The notes: generated by a model not told the origin, from the letters alone. A stretch of DNA of 64,000 nt from Legionella qingyii (GCF_003184185.1 NZ_QHJG01000021.1:1-64000), one strand, 5' to 3'. Positions 36,574 to 47,326 are shown, counted from the first letter of the stretch. Numbers and translations: made by a program.

Positions 36574-37209
36574 ATGAAATTAATTGTAATAGGAATTTTA
36601 TTATCATTTAATGCGATAGCTGGCGATTATTTCCCTAAACTAACATCACAAGATCAACCTTGGTCTGTTACTGCAAGTGCTGGTACAGGTACTTATGAGT
36701 TAACATCCTCAAGAGATAAAAATGTTCCAATAGGACGTTTAGCGCTGGCCAATGAAATGATGCTTGCTGGCAATATAGCTTTGGGCTTGGAATTAGGGCT
36801 GCAAACCGGTACCCGAATAAAACTCAATATGCCCCAAGAAGCTTTTCATGCTCTGAAAAAATGGATTCCTATGCAAACTACCCTTGCCCCAACATTGGAT
36901 TTATTAATTACATCCAAGAGCGATCCACTGGGCAATAGTTCTTTTTTTGCGCAACTGAAAGGTGGGCTTGCCTACAGACATTGGCGGGATGATCGGGTTC
37001 CTCTTAATGACATTTCTCAATTAGCCGGCGAGATACAAGCAGGCTTTGGCTATCCAATTACTGCTTTGGCCAACCTAAACTTATTATATCAAGGAATATT
37101 CAGTGGCAATGGACCCAATTTTCATTTTGAAACCTATTCTAAAAGAGGACAATTATCCAATATTCCAACCCTACATGCTGTACTTTTAGGTTTGTCTGTA
37201 AATCTATAA
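36574..37209 (+). CDS. Probable outer-membrane protein
   Basis: From ATG 36574 (aggga 8 nt upstream) 211 residues with a short signal peptide (MKLIVIGILLSFNAIAG). The mature chain alternates polar and hydrophobic residues in a beta-barrel-like way and ends with NL in a strand (LLGLSVNL). No family name can be given. The frame continues upstream to 36523 but lacks a ribosome site there. It lies 155 bp after tRNA-Ser. Confidence 0.6.
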   Translation: MKLIVIGILLSFNAIAGDYFPKLTSQDQPWSVTASAGTGTYELTSSRDKNVPIGRLALANEMMLAGNIALGLELGLQTGTRIKLNMPQEAFHALKKWIPMQTTLAPTLDLLITSKSDPLGNSSFFAQLKGGLAYRHWRDDRVPLNDISQLAGEIQAGFGYPITALANLNLLYQGIFSGNGPNFHFETYSKRGQLSNIPTLHAVLLGLSVNL

Positions 37210-37328
37210 AAATGTTCCCCTAGATTTTCAATTTGTGACTAAGAGACAGATGCAGCGAAGCTACAATAGACTATAATGTAATCTAAACGGATCTACTTCT
37301 CTATTGAACAGTAGCAGGGAGTACTATC

Positions 37329-37598
37329 ATGAAAGAACAACATTACGCCTATAAAATAACTCACGGCGCATCCAGTTTAAATTGTCCTCATTCTGCCTTA
37401 GTAAACGATAAAATGCTGGACTTATTAAAAGAAATAGAAAACCAACATAGTGATGGAATTTTCTGGGTATTTAAACAGTTTGGTGATCAACCTCAAGAAC
37501 CACTCTGCATCATAGACTGTTCAAAAAAACGAATTTACTTTCATTACTCCGGCGAGGTCGAAGACTTAAAGGATGCTATAGCAAATTTGAGTCACTAA
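37329..37598 (+). CDS. Small uncharacterised protein
   Basis: 89 residues, soluble, no signal peptide, with a gggag ribosome site 8 nt upstream. Notable pieces are KITHGASSLNCPHSALV and LCIIDCSKKRIYFHYSG. No family recognised. It lies alone between the outer-membrane-like gene and the CAP-domain gene. Confidence 0.55.
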   Translation: MKEQHYAYKITHGASSLNCPHSALVNDKMLDLLKEIENQHSDGIFWVFKQFGDQPQEPLCIIDCSKKRIYFHYSGEVEDLKDAIANLSH

Positions 37599-37749
37599 TT
37601 CGCTCTCAAAAGAGAAAAGAAATTTTTCAAATCAAATGGATTATTATTTTTTTATTTTGGTCTTATCTGATACAAATAAACTCTAGACAAATGACAGTTT
37701 TTTAGTCACTATTCCACTCGATTTTTATTTTCATGCAAAGAGAATACTT

Positions 37750-38301
37750 ATGTCTTTAAAAGCCAAAATAGTTATTTTAAGTTTGATTGTTTTTAACTTA
37801 TTGCCCAATGCTTATGCCGCTTCTTCAGCTAACCATGTTGAAAGCGATACCGCCATCCAAAATGCTGTTTTATTTTATATTAACAAATACCGGCAGCAAC
37901 ATGGCTTATCCAAGCTTACAATGGACAACAATATTGTAATTCAAGCCAAACAACACTCTCAAGATATGGCCAATCATCGTATGCCTTTTGGTCATCAAGA
38001 TTTTGGAAAACGTATTGCTAAACTGCGTTCACAGATTAAAAATACAGGTGGTGGTGCTGAGAATGTTGCATACAACTACAAAACAGCTGAAATTGTAGTC
38101 AGTCAATGGGTCAAAAGCCCAGGCCACAGAAGAAATATTGTAGGAAATTATAACTTGACTGGCATAGGGGTTGCCCGTGACAAGCAAGGCAAACTTTACT
38201 ATACCCAAATATTCCTGCAAACAGGAAAAAGTCCTCGAAGCTACACGGCGAGAAGACCCTACATTGGCGTTCCCTTTTTCGGTATTAAAAGACAAAGCTA
38301 A
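37750..38301 (+). CDS. Secreted CAP-domain (SCP/PR1-like) protein
   Basis: 183 residues. Sec signal peptide to about residue 24 (ends NAYA), then a CAP domain with GHQDFGKRI, GAENVAYNY and QWVKSPGHRRNI, containing the conserved His/Glu pocket residues, and ending YTQIFLQ. Bacterial members (YkwD-like) are exported; the biochemical role is poorly known. The 21-residue basic tail after the domain is extra. Confidence 0.85.
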   Translation: MSLKAKIVILSLIVFNLLPNAYAASSANHVESDTAIQNAVLFYINKYRQQHGLSKLTMDNNIVIQAKQHSQDMANHRMPFGHQDFGKRIAKLRSQIKNTGGGAENVAYNYKTAEIVVSQWVKSPGHRRNIVGNYNLTGIGVARDKQGKLYYTQIFLQTGKSPRSYTARRPYIGVPFFGIKRQS

Positions 38302-38317
38302 GCAAGAACTTAAAGAC

Positions 38318-38379
38318 ATGTAGCCTGAGGCGCACCGCGACTAAACCCAGGTTTCGCTGCTCTGCCCCCAGACTACATG
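38318..38379. repeat. Legionella-type dispersed palindrome
   Basis: catgtagcctgaggc (from 38318) is answered by gcccccagactacatg (to 38379) with mismatches; the middle carries aaacccaggtttcgctgc. Same family as 11298-11334. Confidence 0.65.
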
Positions 38380-38517
38380 ATTATTAATAAACGCCGAACT
38401 TCATTTTCTTCATTAATTCAATAACCTAATTAAACTGCTTTTAATTTTAACGAAATCTTTGCAAAAAACCTGCTAAATCATGTGGCATTAATAATCAGAG
38501 TGGCCTATCATAAAACC

Positions 38518-38670
38518 ATAGACAGTACACATTGTTCAGCCAACATTATTACTTTGGGAGCCAGATTGAGAGTGCGGTGAGCAAGCTTAGCAAGTACTAA
38601 GAAGCCTTAAACACTCCAGAGGAGTCCACCTTGGTAAAAAAGGACTGTACTCAATCTTACTGTCTATCCC
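38518..38670 (+). ncRNA. ssrS: 6S RNA
   Basis: RNA that binds the housekeeping RNA polymerase and represses it in stationary phase. The block agaagccttaaa, followed by agtccaccttgg, matches the most conserved part of gamma-proteobacterial 6S RNA, preceded by the related gcggtgagcaagctt. The terminal stem closes with atagacagta (38518-38527) against tactgtctat (38658-38667). A tatcat -10 candidate (38506-38511) fits a start at 38518. No open frame crosses the region and a strong terminator follows. 6S RNA is documented in L. pneumophila. Ends are approximate. Confidence 0.85.
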
Positions 38671-38680
38671 AAATTCCATA

Positions 38681-38712
38681 AAAGGGCGTATTAAATATAA
38701 TACGCCCTTTTT
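38681..38712 (+). terminator. Rho-independent terminator after 6S RNA
   Basis: Perfect 13-bp stem (aaagggcgtatta with taatacgcccttt), 4-nt loop aata, then more Ts. One of the strongest terminators in the window. Confidence 0.9.
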
Positions 38713-38826
38713 ATTTGCTGCTATAATTCTATAAATCAATAGCGTTACCTAATCACTCATTATCGGTTTGACTATTTTTTTTTATGCATAATCTTTATAA
38801 TCAACAATTAAAGCTTCAGTTAGTAT

Positions 38827-38832
38827 TATAAT
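38827..38832 (+). promoter_or_regulatory. Candidate -10 element of the kdp operon
   Basis: TATAAT 34 bp before the first small kdp frame. A second TATAAT is at 38796-38801. Neither has a convincing -35, consistent with an activator-dependent promoter but not proof of one. Confidence 0.35.
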
Positions 38833-38865
38833 TACAGACACACTTATAAACTGGACTTGGCTCAA

Positions 38866-38961
38866 ATGGATCTTTTACTAATTCTGCTTGTCCTATTCTT
38901 TTTCAGCTTGTCCTTTGGACTAATCAGATTCTATGATTATTTATCAAGGAGTGAATCATGA
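38866..38961 (+). CDS. Tiny membrane protein at the head of the kdp operon
   Basis: 31 residues, MDLLLILLVLFFFSLSFG then a charged IRFYDYLSRSES tail: one membrane helix. Its stop overlaps the kdpF start (ATGA). Similar tiny frames precede kdpF in other kdp operons, as far as I recall. Probably a Kdp accessory peptide; function unknown. Confidence 0.6.
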   Translation: MDLLLILLVLFFFSLSFGLIRFYDYLSRSES

Positions 38962-39044
38962 GCTTGTATTTAAGCTGTGGAATAATCGCATTCGGTTTAT
39001 TAGTCTTTTTGTTAGTTGTATTATTCAAACCCGAATTATTTTAA
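38958..39044 (+). CDS. kdpF: KdpF, small subunit of the K+-transporting ATPase
   Basis: 28 residues forming one membrane helix and ending VVLFKPELF, the typical KdpF ending. KdpF stabilises the KdpABC complex in the inner membrane. It overlaps the upstream tiny frame by 4 bp and lies 36 bp before kdpA. Confidence 0.75.
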   Translation: MSLYLSCGIIAFGLLVFLLVVLFKPELF

Positions 39045-39080
39045 GCCATAGATTTAATTTAAATGTGGGATGGACCCCTT

Positions 39081-40898
39081 ATGACAAAACCTGGTTTTCT
39101 ACAAATCGCATTTTATCTGTTCTTTTTGTTGCTTCTTGTAAAACCGTTAGGTTGGTACATGGCACGAGTGTATCAAGGCCGTCCTTGTTTCCTGGACATT
39201 ATATTAAGACCCTTCGAACACCTAATCTATAAGATTTGCGGGATCCATACTCAAGAAGAAATGGGATGGAAAACCTATCTATCAGCCATGCTCTTCTTAA
39301 ACTTGGCTGGATTACTGGTTGTTTATCTTATACAACGTCTCCAATTCTATTTGCCATTGAACCCTCAAGAATTTCCCTCCCCATCACCCGCTCTTGCATT
39401 TAATACCGCAATAAGCTTTAGTACTAATACCAATTGGCAAGCTTATAGTGGTGAAACAACAATGAGTTATTTAACTCAAATGCTTGCGTTAACGGTACAA
39501 AACTTTATTTCGGCAGCAACGGGCATGTCTTTATTAATTGCGTTGATACGCGGACTCATAAAACATGAAAGTAACAGTTTGGGGAATTTCTGGGTAGATA
39601 CAGTACGCGGAATACTCTATATTTTATTGCCTTTGTCACTGATTTTTGCACTTATTCTGTGCTCACAGGGTGTCATTCAGAATTTTAAACCTTTTCAAAA
39701 AATTAACCTCACCCACCCATTTACCTACCAACAACCTGTAAAAGATGTTACAGGCCGAACTGTATTAGATAACCAGGGTAATCCTAAAACAACGCCTGTA
39801 ACAATAACAGAACAGGTCATTCCCATGGGACCGGTCGCATCGCAAATTGCCATCAAACAACTGGGTACAAATGGCGGTGGTTTTTTTAATACGAATTCGG
39901 CACATCCATTTGAAAACCCCACTCCATTGACCAATTTTCTGGAAATGATAGCGATCTTGCTTATTCCTGCAGCTTTTTGTTTTATGTTTGGCACCATGGT
40001 TCGTGATAAAAGACAAGGTTGGGCGATATTAATAACCATGTCCATTTTATTTGTTCCATGCTTAATATTTGAAGTTGTTGTCGAACAAGCAGGCAATCCA
40101 GCATTTCACCAAATGGGGATTGATACCACAGCTCAATCTGAATTTTACCCTGCCGGTAACATGGAGGGCAAAGAAACTCGTTTTGGCATTGTCAACTCTG
40201 CAATTTGGGCAACAGCTACGACCGCTTCCTCTAGCGGTTCAGTCAACTCCATGCTGGATTCATATACTCCTCTAGGTGGGATAGTTCCTTTATGGATGAT
40301 GCATTTAGGTGAAGTCAGTTTTGGAGGTATTGGCTCAGGATTATCCGGGATGATAATGCAGATCATTCTCACGGTATTTGTTGCAGGGCTTATGGTTGGT
40401 AGAACTCCAGAATACCTAGGCAAAAAAATTGAGCCTTATGAAATGAAAATGGCCTCCATTGCTGTGTTAATTATGCCTTTGATTGTACTCATAGCTACTG
40501 CCTATGCTACGGTAACCCACATTGGGGTAAGCTCCATAGCCAATCCTGGTGCCCATGGTTTTACAGAAATGCTTTATGCATTTACTTCGATGGGGAATAA
40601 TAATGGTAGTGCTTTTGCAGGCTTAAATGCCAATACACCTTTTTATAATATTGTCGGTGGCGTGATGATGTTGATTAGCCGGTATTGGCTTGCTATTCCT
40701 ATTCTTGCGATTGCTGGTTCACTTGTTAAGAAAAAGCGGATTCCAAACAGTTCAGGTACATTAGCCACTCATACACCATTTTTTATGACCTTATTAGTTT
40801 ATATTGCCATGATTCAGGGAGCGTTGTCCTTTTTACCAGCCCTTGCTCTTGGTCCTATCGTGGAGCATTTGATGCTTTGGGGGAAATATGGGTACTAA
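39081..40898 (+). CDS. kdpA: K+-transporting ATPase subunit A
   Basis: Potassium channel-like subunit of the high-affinity KdpFABC pump. Selectivity-filter segments are present: [33 protein letters not shown], and [14 protein letters not shown] start at ATG 39081 because the protein then begins [13 protein letters not shown], aligning with known KdpA starts; ATG 39063 would add six residues. 605 residues, somewhat longer than E. coli KdpA. The last 11 bp overlap kdpB. Confidence 0.92.
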   Translation: MTKPGFLQIAFYLFFLLLLVKPLGWYMARVYQGRPCFLDIILRPFEHLIYKICGIHTQEEMGWKTYLSAMLFLNLAGLLVVYLIQRLQFYLPLNPQEFPSPSPALAFNTAISFSTNTNWQAYSGETTMSYLTQMLALTVQNFISAATGMSLLIALIRGLIKHESNSLGNFWVDTVRGILYILLPLSLIFALILCSQGVIQNFKPFQKINLTHPFTYQQPVKDVTGRTVLDNQGNPKTTPVTITEQVIPMGPVASQIAIKQLGTNGGGFFNTNSAHPFENPTPLTNFLEMIAILLIPAAFCFMFGTMVRDKRQGWAILITMSILFVPCLIFEVVVEQAGNPAFHQMGIDTTAQSEFYPAGNMEGKETRFGIVNSAIWATATTASSSGSVNSMLDSYTPLGGIVPLWMMHLGEVSFGGIGSGLSGMIMQIILTVFVAGLMVGRTPEYLGKKIEPYEMKMASIAVLIMPLIVLIATAYATVTHIGVSSIANPGAHGFTEMLYAFTSMGNNNGSAFAGLNANTPFYNIVGGVMMLISRYWLAIPILAIAGSLVKKKRIPNSSGTLATHTPFFMTLLVYIAMIQGALSFLPALALGPIVEHLMLWGKYGY

Positions 40899-42957
40899 AC
40901 CTCATTCTATTTGGGATTTTAACATTATAAAAGGTGCTGTAATTGACGCATTTTTCAAATTATCACCTCATATTCAAATAAAAAACCCAGTGATGTTTAC
41001 TGTTTATATAAGTTCAATTATCACCACGATTCTTTTTATACAAGCATGTCTAGGAAAACCTGAAGCACCACCATTTTTTATTCTTGCTATTAGTTTGTGG
41101 CTTTGGTTTACACTCTTATTTGCCAATTTTGCGGAAGCAATGGCAGAAGGTCGCGGCAAAGCTCAAGCTCAAGAGCTACGACGAGCGCGTCGTGAAATTC
41201 AAGCTAAAAAATTGGCGAAGGCATCTAAAAATGCAAAATTCTCCATCATTCCATCCGTACAATTACGTGCAGGAGATCTGGTCTTGGTTGAAGCTGGTGA
41301 TTTCATACCAAGTGATGGTGAGATTGTAGAAGGAATTGCTTCAGTTAATGAAAGCGCTATAACAGGGGAAAGCGCGCCTGTTATTCGTGAAAGTGGAGGA
41401 GATCGTAGTGCAGTAACTGGAGGCACTCAGGTCATTTCTGATTGGCTTATTATTCGCATCACATCTAATCCGGGCGAAACATTTCTAGATCGGATGATTA
41501 CTCTAGTAGAAGGGGCAAAAAGAAAAAAAACACCTAATGAGCTTGCATTAACTATTTTACTCGCTGCATTAACTATTGTGTTTTTGGTAGTCTGTAGCAC
41601 CTTGCTCTCTTTTTCGATTTACAGTGTTTCTGCAACTAAATCGGGTTCAGCCATTTCAATCACGGTTCTAGTCGCTCTTTTTGTTTGTCTTGCCCCAACA
41701 ACTATTGGTGGGCTACTTTCTGCAATTGGTATTTCTGGTATGGATCGAATGATTCAAGCCAATGTCATTGCTTTATCAGGACGTGCCGTTGAGGCGGCAG
41801 GTGACATCGACATTTTAATACTTGATAAAACAGGAACGATTACTCTAGGTAATCGACAGGCAACAGAATTTGTTCCGGCAGAAGGTGTCGATATCAAAGA
41901 TTTAGCCGATGCAGCTCAATTAGCTTCTCTTGCGGATGAAACGCCTGAAGGTCGAAGCATTGTCATTCTTGCCAAAATAAAATATAAGTTACGTGGCAGA
42001 ACTCTTGCCCCATTACAGGCAACATTCATTCCATTCACAGCACAAACACGTATGAGTGGCGCAAATCTTGGCAATCGACAAATTCGTAAAGGTTCATCTG
42101 AAGCAATTGAAGAATACATCAATCAGTTAGGAGGGCATGTTCCTAAAAATGTGAAAAATAATGTTGAAATTATCTCACGCCAGGGAGGAACTGCACTGGT
42201 TGTTGCAGAAGGTCCCAAAGTACTGGGCATCATTCGTCTTAAAGATGTTATTAAAGGGGGTATTCGAGAGCGCTTTGCACAACTAAGGCAAATGGGCATT
42301 AAAACCATTATGGTAACTGGAGATAATCCTCTAACTGCAGCTTCAATTGCTGGTGAGGCTGGAGTAGATGATTTTCTAGCCAATGCCAAACCCGAAGACA
42401 AACTTAAATTGATTCGTGATCTACAAGCTCAAGGTCATTTAGTCGCAATGACTGGTGATGGAACAAATGATGCGCCGGCACTTGCTCAAGCAGATGTTGC
42501 TGTTGCAATGAATTCAGGAACACAAGCAGCAAAAGAAGCAGGTAATTTGGTCGATCTGGATTCAAACCCAACTAAATTAATTGAAGTAGTAGAAATAGGT
42601 AAGCAGTTATTGATGACACGCGGAGCCCTGACTACGTTTAGTATGGCCAATGATATCGCTAAATATTTTGCCATTTTACCTGCCGCATTTGTGAGCACTT
42701 ATCCTGCTCTAAATGTATTCAATATCATGCACCTGGCAACCCCACAAACGGCAGTGCTGTCCACAGTAATTTTTAATGCAATTGTTATTGTTCTTCTTAT
42801 ACCTTTAGCTTTACGTGGGATTAAATATAGACGCCTTCCTGCAGCAGAACTCCTACGAAATAACGTCATAATTTATGGATTAGGTGGATTTATAATCCCT
42901 TTTATTGGCATCAAAATGATCGATATGCTCTTAATCACCTTAGGTTTAACAGGATAA
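40888..42957 (+). CDS. kdpB: K+-transporting ATPase subunit B (P-type ATPase)
   Basis: Catalytic P-type ATPase subunit. The phosphorylation motif DKTGTITLG, the TGES actuator loop (AITGESAPV) and the hinge [11 protein letters not shown] are intact. 689 residues is standard. Overlaps kdpA by 11 bp and ends 4 bp before kdpC. Confidence 0.95.
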   Translation: MGTKPHSIWDFNIIKGAVIDAFFKLSPHIQIKNPVMFTVYISSIITTILFIQACLGKPEAPPFFILAISLWLWFTLLFANFAEAMAEGRGKAQAQELRRARREIQAKKLAKASKNAKFSIIPSVQLRAGDLVLVEAGDFIPSDGEIVEGIASVNESAITGESAPVIRESGGDRSAVTGGTQVISDWLIIRITSNPGETFLDRMITLVEGAKRKKTPNELALTILLAALTIVFLVVCSTLLSFSIYSVSATKSGSAISITVLVALFVCLAPTTIGGLLSAIGISGMDRMIQANVIALSGRAVEAAGDIDILILDKTGTITLGNRQATEFVPAEGVDIKDLADAAQLASLADETPEGRSIVILAKIKYKLRGRTLAPLQATFIPFTAQTRMSGANLGNRQIRKGSSEAIEEYINQLGGHVPKNVKNNVEIISRQGGTALVVAEGPKVLGIIRLKDVIKGGIRERFAQLRQMGIKTIMVTGDNPLTAASIAGEAGVDDFLANAKPEDKLKLIRDLQAQGHLVAMTGDGTNDAPALAQADVAVAMNSGTQAAKEAGNLVDLDSNPTKLIEVVEIGKQLLMTRGALTTFSMANDIAKYFAILPAAFVSTYPALNVFNIMHLATPQTAVLSTVIFNAIVIVLLIPLALRGIKYRRLPAAELLRNNVIIYGLGGFIIPFIGIKMIDMLLITLGLTG

Positions 42958-42961
42958 AAAA

Positions 42962-43570
42962 ATGGTTATAGAAGCTCTAAAACAAATAAAAACGGCACTA
43001 ATGTTCCTGCTCGTTTTTTCTTTATTAACAGGCTTAATTTATCCTGCTGTAGTTACTGCTTTAGCTCAAATTTTTTTTCCTTATCAAGCAAATGGCAGTT
43101 TATTACGCCTTAACAACGAACCCATTGGTTCAGCATTAATTGGACAATACTTTGATGCACCCAACTACTTCTGGGGACGCCCTTCTGCCACAGCTCCATT
43201 TCCTTATAATGCAGCTCATTCTTCCGGTTCGAATATGGGGCCTTCTAACCCTGACTTTTTGTCAATTGTAAAACAACGAATTGATAGACTGCGTCAATTC
43301 AACTTGGAAGATCAAAATAAAATGGTCAAGCAACTCATTCCCGTTGATTTAGTTACTGCATCCGCCAGTGGTCTGGATCCGGAAATAAGCCCGCTGGCAG
43401 CCTACTACCAGATACCGCGTATTGCCAAAGCGCGTCATATTGCAGAACAAGAAATTCAAGAATTAGTGAATCAGTTAATAAAAAAACGTACCTTGCATCT
43501 TTTAGGAGAACCACGAATTAGTGTATTGGAGCTAAATTTAGCTCTCGATCAGATAAGGACTAATCAATGA
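42962..43570 (+). CDS. kdpC: K+-transporting ATPase subunit C
   Basis: Single-span subunit of the Kdp pump. One N-terminal membrane helix (about residues 10-32), then the periplasmic domain with YFWGRPSATAPFPYN and the conserved SGSNMGPSNP-like and ASASGLDPEISP segments. 202 residues, slightly longer than in E. coli. Overlaps kdpD by 4 bp. Confidence 0.92.
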   Translation: MVIEALKQIKTALMFLLVFSLLTGLIYPAVVTALAQIFFPYQANGSLLRLNNEPIGSALIGQYFDAPNYFWGRPSATAPFPYNAAHSSGSNMGPSNPDFLSIVKQRIDRLRQFNLEDQNKMVKQLIPVDLVTASASGLDPEISPLAAYYQIPRIAKARHIAEQEIQELVNQLIKKRTLHLLGEPRISVLELNLALDQIRTNQ

Positions 43571-45537
43571 CAGACAAACGCCCCGATCCCAATGCATTAT
43601 TACAACAAGTTATTAAAGAAGAGCAACAAAACCAACGTGGCAAACTCAAAATCTACCTCGGCGCTGCCCCAGGAGTAGGAAAAACTTATTCCATGCTTCA
43701 TGAAGCAATGGGAGAGCAAGCTAAAGGATTAGATGTAGTAGTAGGCATTGTCGAATCTCATGGTCGCATTGAAATTGAAGAAATACTTAAAAACTTCGTA
43801 GTTTTGCCCAAAATCACAATTGAATATCACGGTAAACAGTTACAAGAATTTGATCTGGATGCATCATTAAAAAGAAATCCAGGATTAATTCTCATTGATG
43901 AAATGGCACATACAAATGTGACCGGCGTCCGGCATAAAAAACGCTGGCAAGATATTAAAGAATTGCTCGACCGTGGTATTAATGTCTATACCACTCTTAA
44001 TGTTCAACATATAGAAAGTCTCAATGATGACGTCTCACAAATCATTCATGCGCCAGTTCAAGAAACAATTCCTGATGCCATGATAGAACGAGCGAACACT
44101 ATCGAATTAGTCGATTTAGCTCCTGAAGATTTATTAAAACGTCTGTCCGAGGGCAAAGTATACGTCCCCAAACAAGCCCGACTTGCTGCTGAATTTTATT
44201 TCCGTAAAGGCAATTTAATGGCATTACGTGAGTTGACATTACGAACTCTGGCAAAACGGGTAAATACCCAGGTACTTTTATACAGGCAAGGCCAAGGTAT
44301 TAAACATATTTGGCCAAGCATGGAGAAGATACTCGTTTGCGTTGGCCCAGGTCCGGAATCACATAAATTGATTCGAGCAGCCAAAAAAATGGCTACCAGT
44401 TTACAAGCAGATTGGATTGCAGTATATGTAGATTCTACGCGGACTCATCTATCGACAACGCAGCGGGATCAAGCCATAAAAAATTTATTTTTTGCAGAGC
44501 AATTGGGGGCTGAAACTCATATTTTAATAGGGTATGACCTTGTCAAAGAAATTATTAATTTTTCCCGAGAGCAAAATGTCACCCTGATTATGATCTGCAA
44601 ACAGATTCGTACTCGTTGGAGAAATTTTTTCTTTCGCAGCCTGGCAGACGAAATTTTGCGTTACAGTGGTGAAATTGATGTTTATACTATGACCGAGGGA
44701 GCCAAGAAATCAACAAAAAAATTACTTGCCAAACCCATGACTCCCTGGCTCTATTACTTTTTATCAACAAGTATCGTTGCAGTCACAACACTCATTAATT
44801 ATTTAATTTATCCTTTAGTCAATGATACAAGTTTAACCCTAACTTATTTAATAGGAATGACCTGCATTGCTTTATTAGGACGCACAGGCCCTGCAGTTTC
44901 AGGAATTTTTCTTAGTATTTTTGCGTATATTTATTTCTTTATTCCGCCCTATTATAGTTTCTTTATTCCCCAGTCAGATTATTTTTTTACCCTTGTTATG
45001 ATGCTTATTATGGCATTAATTATTTGTCAATTAACCTTGGTAACTCGTCGTCAATCAGAAATTGCACGCCTTACAGAATATCAAACTTCAGCCTTATATA
45101 CTTTGAGTCGCAGGTTATCCAGAACACGGGGAATAGTCAGATTGCTTCGCACAGGCATTAATTATATTTCAGAAACTCTTCACTGCGAGATCATTGCCCT
45201 ACTACCGAAAAATGGGCATCTTGTTGTCCGTGCAAGAGCCAAATCACATCAAGATTTGGATGAAAAGGAATACAGTATTGCACAGTGGGTATTCGAGTTA
45301 GGGCAAAAAGCAGGATGGGGAACTGATACTCTCTCATTTTCTAATGCGCTGTTTATTCCATTACTGGGTGCACGAAGAACCATGGGCGTTTTAAGAGTAC
45401 AACCGTCTAAAAAGAACGATTTCATTACGCCCGAGAAAATACAGCTTTTAGAATCTTGTGCCAATCAAATTGCATTGGCTTTGGAAGTAGACAGTTTGCA
45501 AGAGGAACAAAATAAACCAACTAATCCCTCCACGTAA
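43567..45537 (+). CDS. KdpD-like sensor lacking the histidine kinase core
   Basis: 656 residues matching KdpD only over its sensory part. In order: KdpD domain with Walker A GAAPGVGKT (32-40) and Walker B LILIDEMAHTN, a USP-like domain (about 250-370), four membrane helices (about 395-500), and a GAF-like domain ending IALALEVDSLQEEQ. It then stops cleanly at 45537. Full KdpD has about 240 more residues with the H-box and ATPase; these and KdpE are absent here. Known KdpD responds to low K+; this protein may signal through another kinase, bind c-di-AMP, or act on the pump. Start overlaps kdpC. Confidence 0.85.
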   Translation: MTDKRPDPNALLQQVIKEEQQNQRGKLKIYLGAAPGVGKTYSMLHEAMGEQAKGLDVVVGIVESHGRIEIEEILKNFVVLPKITIEYHGKQLQEFDLDASLKRNPGLILIDEMAHTNVTGVRHKKRWQDIKELLDRGINVYTTLNVQHIESLNDDVSQIIHAPVQETIPDAMIERANTIELVDLAPEDLLKRLSEGKVYVPKQARLAAEFYFRKGNLMALRELTLRTLAKRVNTQVLLYRQGQGIKHIWPSMEKILVCVGPGPESHKLIRAAKKMATSLQADWIAVYVDSTRTHLSTTQRDQAIKNLFFAEQLGAETHILIGYDLVKEIINFSREQNVTLIMICKQIRTRWRNFFFRSLADEILRYSGEIDVYTMTEGAKKSTKKLLAKPMTPWLYYFLSTSIVAVTTLINYLIYPLVNDTSLTLTYLIGMTCIALLGRTGPAVSGIFLSIFAYIYFFIPPYYSFFIPQSDYFFTLVMMLIMALIICQLTLVTRRQSEIARLTEYQTSALYTLSRRLSRTRGIVRLLRTGINYISETLHCEIIALLPKNGHLVVRARAKSHQDLDEKEYSIAQWVFELGQKAGWGTDTLSFSNALFIPLLGARRTMGVLRVQPSKKNDFITPEKIQLLESCANQIALALEVDSLQEEQNKPTNPST

Positions 45538-45635
45538 GGTCACAATATTACAATATCTACGCTACACATATTACTCTGGAAAATCATTCTAAATTACAAT
45601 AGGATAATGAATACTTAGGTAAAAAGGATTTGCCC

Positions 45636-46766
45636 ATGATGATCGCAACTTTACTGGCGCCCGACAATGAAACCCGGGTAGCCATTACTCCTGGCTCAGC
45701 AAAGCACTTTATCAAATTAGGCTTTGATGTCGCTATAGAAAAAAACGCAGGACTTGCTGCAAGTTTCAATGATCGGGATTACGAACAAGTCGGTGTCCAA
45801 ATTCGTGATAAAAAAAACATACTCGAGACTGCCAATATTCTTCTTTGTATTAATGAACCAGCTCCCCAAGACTTGGAAGGCTTGCCTCAAGGTGCCTTGG
45901 TAATAGGTCATATCGATAATGACCCACAAAGCAAATTAATTACCTGGTGCAAGGAAAAGCAAGTTACCCTGATTTCAATGAATCTTATACCGCGGATCAG
46001 TCGTGCGCAAAGCATGGATAGTCTATCTTCACAAGCAAATTTGGCCGGTTATAGAGCTGTGTTAGAAGCTTGCTCTGAATTTCATCGAGCCATTCCCATG
46101 ATGATGACCGCAGCAGGGATGATTCAACCAGCGAAGGTACTCGTTCTTGGCGCTGGTGTTGCGGGTTTACAGGCGATCGCAACAGCTAAACGTTTAGGTG
46201 CTGTGGTTTATGCATTCGATGTAAGGCGAGCAGCCAAAGAGCAGGTCGAAAGTTTAGGTGCCGAATTTATTGAGGTAAGCCAAGATCAAGATAGTGAAAC
46301 TAAAGGAGGCTATGCTTCAGAAGTTAGTGAAGAATATAAAAAACTTCAAGCAGAACTTATTGATCAATATGCCAAATTATCAGATATCGTCATTTCCACG
46401 GCCTTAATCCCTGGCCGAAAAGCTCCGATTTTAGTGTATAAAAAAACTGTAGAACAAATGAAACCTGGATCAGTTGTTGTTGATCTCGCAACTGCCCGAG
46501 GAGGAAATTGTGAAGTCAGCGTTCTTGATAAAACTATAAAACATGAGGAAGTTACCATAGTCGGCCTAAGTAACCTGGCAGGGCTAGTTCCAGCTACTGC
46601 GAGTGAACTATACGCCAATAATCTAGTCCATCTTATTAATCTTTTGGCGCCGACTCCTCCAGAAATCACATTAAATCCCAACGATGAAATTATTCAACAA
46701 GCAGTGCTTTGTCATCAAAATCAATATCTACCATTTCAGGCAATAAAGGAGACTCAAAATGCATGA
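45636..46766 (+). CDS. pntAA: NAD(P) transhydrogenase alpha subunit part 1
   Basis: NAD(H)-binding domain I of the proton-translocating transhydrogenase, which makes NADPH from NADH using the proton gradient. The conserved [17 protein letters not shown], the Rossmann motif [21 protein letters not shown] and [13 protein letters not shown] are present. I start at ATG 45636 (aaaaagga 7 nt upstream) rather than TTG 45630. 376 residues. Overlaps pntAB by 8 bp. Confidence 0.92.
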   Translation: MMIATLLAPDNETRVAITPGSAKHFIKLGFDVAIEKNAGLAASFNDRDYEQVGVQIRDKKNILETANILLCINEPAPQDLEGLPQGALVIGHIDNDPQSKLITWCKEKQVTLISMNLIPRISRAQSMDSLSSQANLAGYRAVLEACSEFHRAIPMMMTAAGMIQPAKVLVLGAGVAGLQAIATAKRLGAVVYAFDVRRAAKEQVESLGAEFIEVSQDQDSETKGGYASEVSEEYKKLQAELIDQYAKLSDIVISTALIPGRKAPILVYKKTVEQMKPGSVVVDLATARGGNCEVSVLDKTIKHEEVTIVGLSNLAGLVPATASELYANNLVHLINLLAPTPPEITLNPNDEIIQQAVLCHQNQYLPFQAIKETQNA

Positions 46767-47055
46767 GATTAACACCTTAGGTGATCCATACATTACCATA
46801 CTCACTATTTTCGTTTTGGCCTGCTTTGTTGGGTATTATGTAGTGTGGAAGGTCACACCCGCCTTACATACCCCATTAATGTCCGTAACCAATGCAATAT
46901 CCAGTATTATTGTTTTAGGGGCACTTATTGCTGCTGGAAGCCAGTTTATTGGCGACATCACCTGGATCGGCGGTTTAGCTATATTCATTGCCTCAATTAA
47001 TATTTTTGGTGGTTTTGTGGTAACCCAACGCATGTTGCGTATGTATAAAAAATAG
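46759..47055 (+). CDS. pntAB: NAD(P) transhydrogenase alpha subunit part 2
   Basis: 98-residue membrane subunit with three to four helices forming part of the proton channel (domain II); [18 protein letters not shown] and [11 protein letters not shown] are typical. A separate pntAB is the usual arrangement in many proteobacteria. Unusually, pntB begins 271 bp downstream instead of adjacent. Confidence 0.9.
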   Translation: MHEINTLGDPYITILTIFVLACFVGYYVVWKVTPALHTPLMSVTNAISSIIVLGALIAAGSQFIGDITWIGGLAIFIASINIFGGFVVTQRMLRMYKK

Positions 47056-47326
47056 GTAATAGCTCATCAACGTGGCAGCTAGGAAATTCTATCCAGAGTG
47101 GAACTAAATCTGGAACTTTTGCAGCTAAATGCTGGATCTCAGACTGCAATTTCCTAAGTTGGCTCAATAGAGTCATTACACAAAATAAAATAGTTAGGGT
47201 CTGCTTGCTTTCGCTAGGTTGAGCCAAAATGATCTGATTTTCGAGCACAAAACTCAGAATATCAGGACAGATTGGCCAAGATAGAAGAATTATTAATAGG
47301 CCCTACGAAATTAAGGATGATTTTTC
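47056..47326. other. Spacer inside the transhydrogenase operon
   Basis: 271 bp with no convincing gene. It holds an inverted repeat ttggctcaa (47159-47167) and ttgagccaa (47219-47227). A minus-strand open frame (46997-47248) overlaps the end of pntAB and has no recognisable features. Confidence 0.35.

Noticed and set aside
38933..39232. 99-residue frame across kdpF and the start of kdpA
   Set aside because: Two real genes with family features occupy other frames there.
46997..47248. Minus-strand 83-residue open frame in the pnt spacer
   Set aside because: Overlaps the end of pntAB, no ribosome site or recognisable motif; likely chance.
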